Shown here piece by piece: positions 6,155 through 9,748 of a stretch of 9,748 bases of DNA. Numbering within the stretch: position 1 is the stretch's first letter; each line of letters starts with the position of its first letter. Where the stretch lies: positions 6,092 through 15,839 of the forward strand of contig DFGF01000119.1 in NCBI GenBank assembly GCA_002371715.1, read 5' to 3'. The notes under the pieces were generated by a model, which ran no database searches, was not told the origin of the DNA, and saw only the letters and a list, made by a program, of their open reading frames with translations. Made by a program: the position numbers and the translations under genes. Source of the stretch: Prevotella sp. UBA3757. GTDB taxonomy: Bacteria; Bacteroidota; Bacteroidia; Bacteroidales; Bacteroidaceae.

Positions 6155-6813
6155 ATTTTACGTCATTAGTGCGCAATTTCGCCCTGTCCGCGCGTGGGCA
6201 GGCGCATTAAAAACATCGATGGAACGAGACCCAGGGCAGTTGTAAGCCCAGTCTCAAAAGGACGTTTTCGAACGTTACTGTCTGTATCATCAAACTTCGC
6301 AACTTTGATACTTCATGCAGCGGTAATGCAACAAGAGACGTCTACGTAGGTTGATTTTATATCTCCCTGCGGCTTTATATCTCTATAATAATATAATAAG
6401 GTGTACTCCAGCAATGGGTGTACTCTCTTAACTTGTATGTTGTATGGGATTGTCAGGCCGTGGTGTGTCTTATATCATCACTTGGCGTGGGCTGCCTTCA
6501 CGTTGCTTATCCTCATGAAGGGGCAATGCGAAGGCCTGATGATAGGGATAGGCGCGAGAGAGACATTACTCCCACGTCTTTTTGTTTCCAGAAGTTTAGG
6601 ATTGCGAGGCATTGAGTGTGCTGACTCATACATCAGCCCTCACATACTTCAGACATCCGAGTGTGAGTGTGATGACCGGCAGGGGAGTGCCGGCCAGCAG
6701 TACTATTGTGTCATTAAACGAACAAGAGGTATTAAGCGAAGAAGAAACAAAAAAACAAATTCAATTAATTATTTTTTTTATTTAAACATTTTATTAACTT
6801 AACAAATTCAATT
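6155..6813 (+). ncRNA. Candidate structured RNA: long 5' leader or separate noncoding RNA
   Basis: Directly after the promoter come consecutive predicted hairpins: 6183-6202 (stem about 7 bp with one G-U, loop GCGCGT, with a TGCGC/GCGCA clamp at 6170-6174 and 6202-6206); 6226-6255 (GAGAC/GTCTC plus GGGC/GCCC); 6262-6275 (ACGTT-TTCG-AACGT); 6284-6311 (GTATCA/TGATAC). Further down are 6486-6502, 6620-6637, 6639-6667 (CTCACA/TGTGAG) and 6676-6693 (CCGGCA/TGCCGG). Short direct repeats TTTATATCTC (6356, 6374) and GGTGTACTC (6400, 6417) lie between the two clusters. The last about 80 nt before the LRR start are very A/T-rich and lack structure. No T-run terminator follows the first cluster, which favours one long leader. 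I could not match it to a named RNA family. Boundaries are approximate. Confidence 0.5.
6754..6767 (+). repeat. 14-bp direct repeat, upstream copy
   Basis: AACAAATTCAATTA occurs here and again exactly at 6801-6814, where its last A is the first base of the LRR gene's ATG. The copies are 47 bp apart in an A/T-rich tract. They may reflect a local duplication of the translation initiation region. Confidence 0.7.
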
Positions 6814-6814
6814 A
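6801..6814 (+). repeat. 14-bp direct repeat, copy overlapping the LRR start codon
   Basis: This is the second exact copy of AACAAATTCAATTA, and it forms the initiation region of the LRR gene. There is no Shine-Dalgarno sequence; an A/T-rich unstructured leader is the usual arrangement in Bacteroidetes. Confidence 0.7.
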
Positions 6815-9748
6815 TGAGAAAAAGTTTTCTTTTATTGATGCTGGTGGCATTACTACCAATGGTAGCCTTTGCTGGTGAGTTGAAGAATTCAACCCAGTAC
6901 GGCGATGATGGTCTCATGTATGTCATTAAGAGCATGAAAAAAACTGGTGACACTTGGACTGGTACCGTTTCTGTAAGACAGAACAACTGGATGACCAATC
7001 CTAAGGTTGCTAACAAAAACGTTCTGACCATTAAGTCTAAAGTGCCTATTCCTGTACAGGGCTATTATGAGTCAGCTTCTAATGAAGTGAATGCTATTGT
7101 GACTTTTGATGTCGTAGAGATTGAATCAAGTGCTTTCAAGGGACTTGGCGCAATCACGTCTGTTACTTTCGAGGACGGCTGTAATGTTACAGAAATTGGT
7201 GGTCAAGCCTTTAGTGGTACTTCCATCGAGACGCTCGATCTGACCAAAACCAAGATTACTGTTCTGAACAAGTTGTTCGAGGACAATAATATTGCGTTGA
7301 AGAAGGTCGTGATGCCTGCAACCCTCAAAGAGCTTGCTATCAACGCCCTCGCAAACTGCGTACAGTTGGGTGCTGATCTCGAAAACGGTACTAAGGGTGG
7401 TGTAGACTTCAGCCTTTCTAAAGGTCTGACTACTCTGAATGTCGGTTCACTGAGCAACACCGTTGTTAGCGAGTATGACTTCTCGAAGTGCTGCATTGAA
7501 ACAACGGATAAGGATGGTAAGCACACGGGATACTCTTCAATCCTGAACTTCGACGATGGTGATCCTTTCGTCAACGGAACCACCAAGACCAACAAGAACC
7601 TGCAGAAGGTCATCCTGCCTTATGGCACGGTTGAGAAGAAGAGCCCGGTTAACGTAATCGGTACAGTCTTTGCAAACTGCGAAGCCCTGACTGAGATTCA
7701 GTATCTTAATGTGAGCAAGATTACAGCTGTTGTCAACGGAGCATTCGCCAATGACATTTCACTGGCTTCTCTGACTTTCCCCAGCACTCTTGAAACTGTA
7801 GATGGCGCTCCCTTCAATGGCTGTATGACACTTGAGTCGCTGACATTCGATGGCTCAGCTCTGACAACTTTGGGTTCTGCCGCTTTTCCTGCCGAGTATT
7901 ATACGCAGGCTGAGGCTGACACATACAATGAGACATTGGGCGGTGCACGTCATACAACAGATTTGAAGAGTCCTGCTGTGTATTTTTCTGAGACCGAATG
8001 TAATACGCTTAATGGAACACTCCCAGGATTTGTCGCTGCTGGTACAACTATTACCGATGCAAGTGGGATGACTTCTGAGAATGGTTATAGTAAGGACTAC
8101 TCTGTTGGTGATGATCTTGAAGCAGAAGATGTGTATAAGTACAATACTGAAATCGGAACTGCTAAAGATGATGCCAAATATATTAGAACAACGGATGTAA
8201 AGGAGCCTGCTGTATATTATAGCCAAGCTGAGTGCAACGATTATAATTCCACGCTCCCAGGTGCAGTGTCCACTTCAACTGTCAAGACTCCCGCATTTGA
8301 CGGCGGTAACCTATTTGGCGACTTTACTCACGTGATTGCTTGGGGTAGTCCCAATACCACTGAGGAATTTAATTCTCCTCTGAAGACTCTGAAGATTACT
8401 GTTGCTAACAACGGAATTACGTCTGTGGCTATTAGCGCAAATTCATTCACAGGATCGAAGGTTGAGCAGAACGGTCTGACAACTGTCGAGATTGCCAAGA
8501 ACGGTACATTCAAGGGTACTATTGCTGCTAGTGCTATTACACTTGCTGCTAACGAGAACTCTAATGTTGAGTTTGGTAACATCGAGTCTGCAACCTTCAA
8601 CTCTATCACTGGTCCGGTTGGCACTGCTACTTCAACGCTGACTATTGGCACTTATAAGAGTGCTACGCTGACAAAAGCTCCTATCGTGAGCAACGTCATT
8701 TCTCTCGCAACTGTTAAGGGTAAGGTCTATCAGGATGATGTGCTGGATGCTATCGGCCAGGCTCGGAGCATCGACTTCAAGGGTAATCTGACAGTCGCTC
8801 TTGCTGTTCCTGCAAAGCCTAACGCAGTGCTGACCACCCTGAACTTCAACAGCATCGAACTGATTGAAGCTACCGATAAGGCCCCCGGTAGTCCTGCCAT
8901 CGTTGCTAAGACTTTCGACGAGGCCAATGCTCCTCTGCTGACCAGTGTTACCTGGAATCCGTTAGCTGATACTCCCGACGATCCTAGCACGACTGATAAA
9001 AATGAAAAGAAAGTCCGTAACTATGCTGCTTTTGCACAAGACGCATTCGGTACCAAGGAGATGAAGGAGAAGGCAAAGGTTACTCTGCACACCACATCTG
9101 CTATTGCCGACGGTTTCTATCATATGCTGGAAGCAAACCTCTTCAACGTCATATTTGATGCTTCTCCTCTTCTGCCCGAGCCTGTTGAGATTGCAGTACT
9201 TGGTACAGAAACTGCATCGTACTACTATGGCAAATTCAAGGCAGATGGTTCCAATATGTACATTGCCAACAGAACTGATGACGGTGACCAGGTTGTTGTT
9301 TATTCAGCATTTGTTGACGGCAAGGCTCAGGAAATCTATATGGATGCCCTGGCTCAGAAGAATGACAACTTCATCGTGGAAGACGGTCAGGTTGTAATCG
9401 TTCGCGTTAAGCAGCCTACTACCACTGCTGACAACGAGACTTCTAAGGGAGTCGTTGGCAAGAAGGCTACCGTGATGGCTTATGCTACAACTGACGCAAA
9501 TACCATGCGTTCTATCTATAACAGCGAAAAGAAGGCTTATGAGATTCTCAACGACCTCCAGGTTAATGACATCTTGTTCTCTAGCGACTATATCGGTACG
9601 AACTTTGTAGGCAAGCAGCTCTATGCTATGGACAATCCTGCTGTGATGGGCAAACTCCACTGGTCGCCGGTTGGTGCTAAGTCTATTCTGCCTCCTAACT
9701 CTGTCTATGTAATTACTGAACCTACCACTTCTTCGTCTGCTTCCGAGC
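6814..9748 (+). CDS. Secreted BspA-like leucine-rich repeat (LRR_5) surface protein, C-terminus beyond window
   Basis: Open from the ATG at 6814 to the right edge: 978 codons with no stop. MRKSFLLLMLVALLPMVAFA is a clear signal peptide with cleavage expected after AFA (residue 20). LRR_5/BspA-type repeats, with the x-x-AF-x-G/N-C and L-x-x-L/V-x-F/L spacing, are seen at about residues 98-160 (IESSAFKGL, ITSVTFEDG, IGGQAFSGT) and 281-357 (VFANCEALTEIQ, GAFANDISLASLTFPSTLETV, PFNGCMTLESLTF). Three copies of a Y-Y/F-[ST]-x-x-E-x-[DN]-x-x-N-x-TL-x-G motif follow near residues 362, 390 and 468. The remainder is a Thr/Ala/Asn-rich beta-type sequence, possibly degenerate repeats. Such proteins are exported and commonly act in adhesion or as surface layers; no sorting domain (for example type IX) can be judged because the end is missing. 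GC content is lower than in the left-hand genes. It is probably transcribed from 6119-6149 through the long leader. Confidence 0.85.
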   Translation, partial: MRKSFLLLMLVALLPMVAFAGELKNSTQYGDDGLMYVIKSMKKTGDTWTGTVSVRQNNWMTNPKVANKNVLTIKSKVPIPVQGYYESASNEVNAIVTFDVVEIESSAFKGLGAITSVTFEDGCNVTEIGGQAFSGTSIETLDLTKTKITVLNKLFEDNNIALKKVVMPATLKELAINALANCVQLGADLENGTKGGVDFSLSKGLTTLNVGSLSNTVVSEYDFSKCCIETTDKDGKHTGYSSILNFDDGDPFVNGTTKTNKNLQKVILPYGTVEKKSPVNVIGTVFANCEALTEIQYLNVSKITAVVNGAFANDISLASLTFPSTLETVDGAPFNGCMTLESLTFDGSALTTLGSAAFPAEYYTQAEADTYNETLGGARHTTDLKSPAVYFSETECNTLNGTLPGFVAAGTTITDASGMTSENGYSKDYSVGDDLEAEDVYKYNTEIGTAKDDAKYIRTTDVKEPAVYYSQAECNDYNSTLPGAVSTSTVKTPAFDGGNLFGDFTHVIAWGSPNTTEEFNSPLKTLKITVANNGITSVAISANSFTGSKVEQNGLTTVEIAKNGTFKGTIAASAITLAANENSNVEFGNIESATFNSITGPVGTATSTLTIGTYKSATLTKAPIVSNVISLATVKGKVYQDDVLDAIGQARSIDFKGNLTVALAVPAKPNAVLTTLNFNSIELIEATDKAPGSPAIVAKTFDEANAPLLTSVTWNPLADTPDDPSTTDKNEKKVRNYAAFAQDAFGTKEMKEKAKVTLHTTSAIADGFYHMLEANLFNVIFDASPLLPEPVEIAVLGTETASYYYGKFKADGSNMYIANRTDDGDQVVVYSAFVDGKAQEIYMDALAQKNDNFIVEDGQVVIVRVKQPTTTADNETSKGVVGKKATVMAYATTDANTMRSIYNSEKKAYEILNDLQVNDILFSSDYIGTNFVGKQLYAMDNPAVMGKLHWSPVGAKSILPPNSVYVITEPTTSSSASE

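Larger units (their letters stand above)
5636..6813. other. Long gene-free region rich in repeats and hairpins
   Basis: I see no credible protein-coding gene in these 1178 bases. The ORFs that cross it have no domain-like features and run through hairpins and AT-rich DNA. The left part (5641-5797) is very AT-rich, with a short inverted repeat GCATAA/TTATGC around 5655-5685, and is otherwise empty. The middle (5798-6074) holds three kinds of short repeats, listed separately. The right part (6119-6813) starts with a strong promoter and is probably transcribed into the LRR gene. Confidence 0.7.

Noticed and set aside
6155..6400. tmRNA, SRP RNA or RNase P RNA
   Set aside because: No tag-peptide reading frame with an Ala-rich end, no tRNA-like CCA end, no SRP tetraloop signature and no RNase P core motifs that I could recognise.
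6401..6802. 133-codon plus-strand ORF (and an overlapping 65-codon ORF at 6418-6615) in the leader
   Set aside because: Cys- and aromatic-rich composition with no domain features, a C-terminus made of A/T tract translation, overlap with predicted hairpins and a second overlapping ORF in another frame. Better explained as part of a non-coding leader, although a small leader peptide cannot be excluded.
6169..6813. Group II intron (GTGCG start after the promoter)
   Set aside because: No recognisable domain V hairpin, no reverse transcriptase ORF, and the downstream boundary runs straight into an intact signal-peptide gene.
7203..9660. Minus-strand ORFs inside the LRR gene (for example 7203-7613, 8328-8651, 9304-9660)
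   Set aside because: The plus-strand frame is open for 978 codons with a signal peptide and LRR repeats; the antisense ORFs are shadows.

Overview
The window reads as Bacteroidales DNA, most likely a gut or oral Prevotellaceae member. The evidence is promoters of the Bacteroidetes type (TAnnTTTG at -7, once with TTTG exactly 19 bp upstream), no obvious Shine-Dalgarno sequences, a BspA-like leucine-rich repeat surface protein, and a remnant of the AAA ATPase family that is abundant in this order. The housekeeping part (1-5282) is GC-rich. The right part (5640-9748) is visibly poorer in GC.

Layout. On the minus strand, 1-787 is the N-terminal part of arginyl-tRNA synthetase (argS, running off the left edge) and 876-3119 is ribonuclease R (rnr). 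Divergent from rnr, on the plus strand, lie an extended-SDR NAD-dependent epimerase/reductase (3271-4260) and an AUR1-like PAP2 membrane phosphatase/transferase (4326-5282). They are probably one transcription unit, and a role in envelope lipid (possibly sphingolipid) metabolism is plausible but unproven. A convergent minus-strand ORF (5285-5635) is an internally deleted AAA ATPase remnant: the family's N-terminus is joined in frame to its C-terminal winged-helix part, with all nucleotide-binding motifs gone.

From 5636 to 6813 there is about 1.2 kb without a credible gene, but it is not featureless. It holds a three-copy 22-bp tandem array of a 17-bp palindrome, a pair of inverted C/G-rich REP-like hairpins, TTTCCGTGA repeats, a full-consensus promoter at 6119-6149, and then about 660 nt with a run of predicted hairpins that ends at the next start codon. 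That stretch is either a very long structured 5' leader or a separate noncoding RNA. From 6814 to the right edge runs a secreted BspA-type LRR protein (978 codons seen, C-terminus missing).

The most striking observation is inside rnr. A 120-bp palindrome (two 40-bp arms, 34/40 complementary, built of 7-bp repeats, around a 40-bp loop) is translated in frame, adding about 35 residues directly after the catalytic aspartate cluster. Similar 7-bp arrays lie in the rnr-argS gap (821-848) and in the epimerase-PAP2 gap (4263-4311). This suggests a dispersed heptad-repeat family that can also settle inside an essential-type catalytic domain without breaking the frame.
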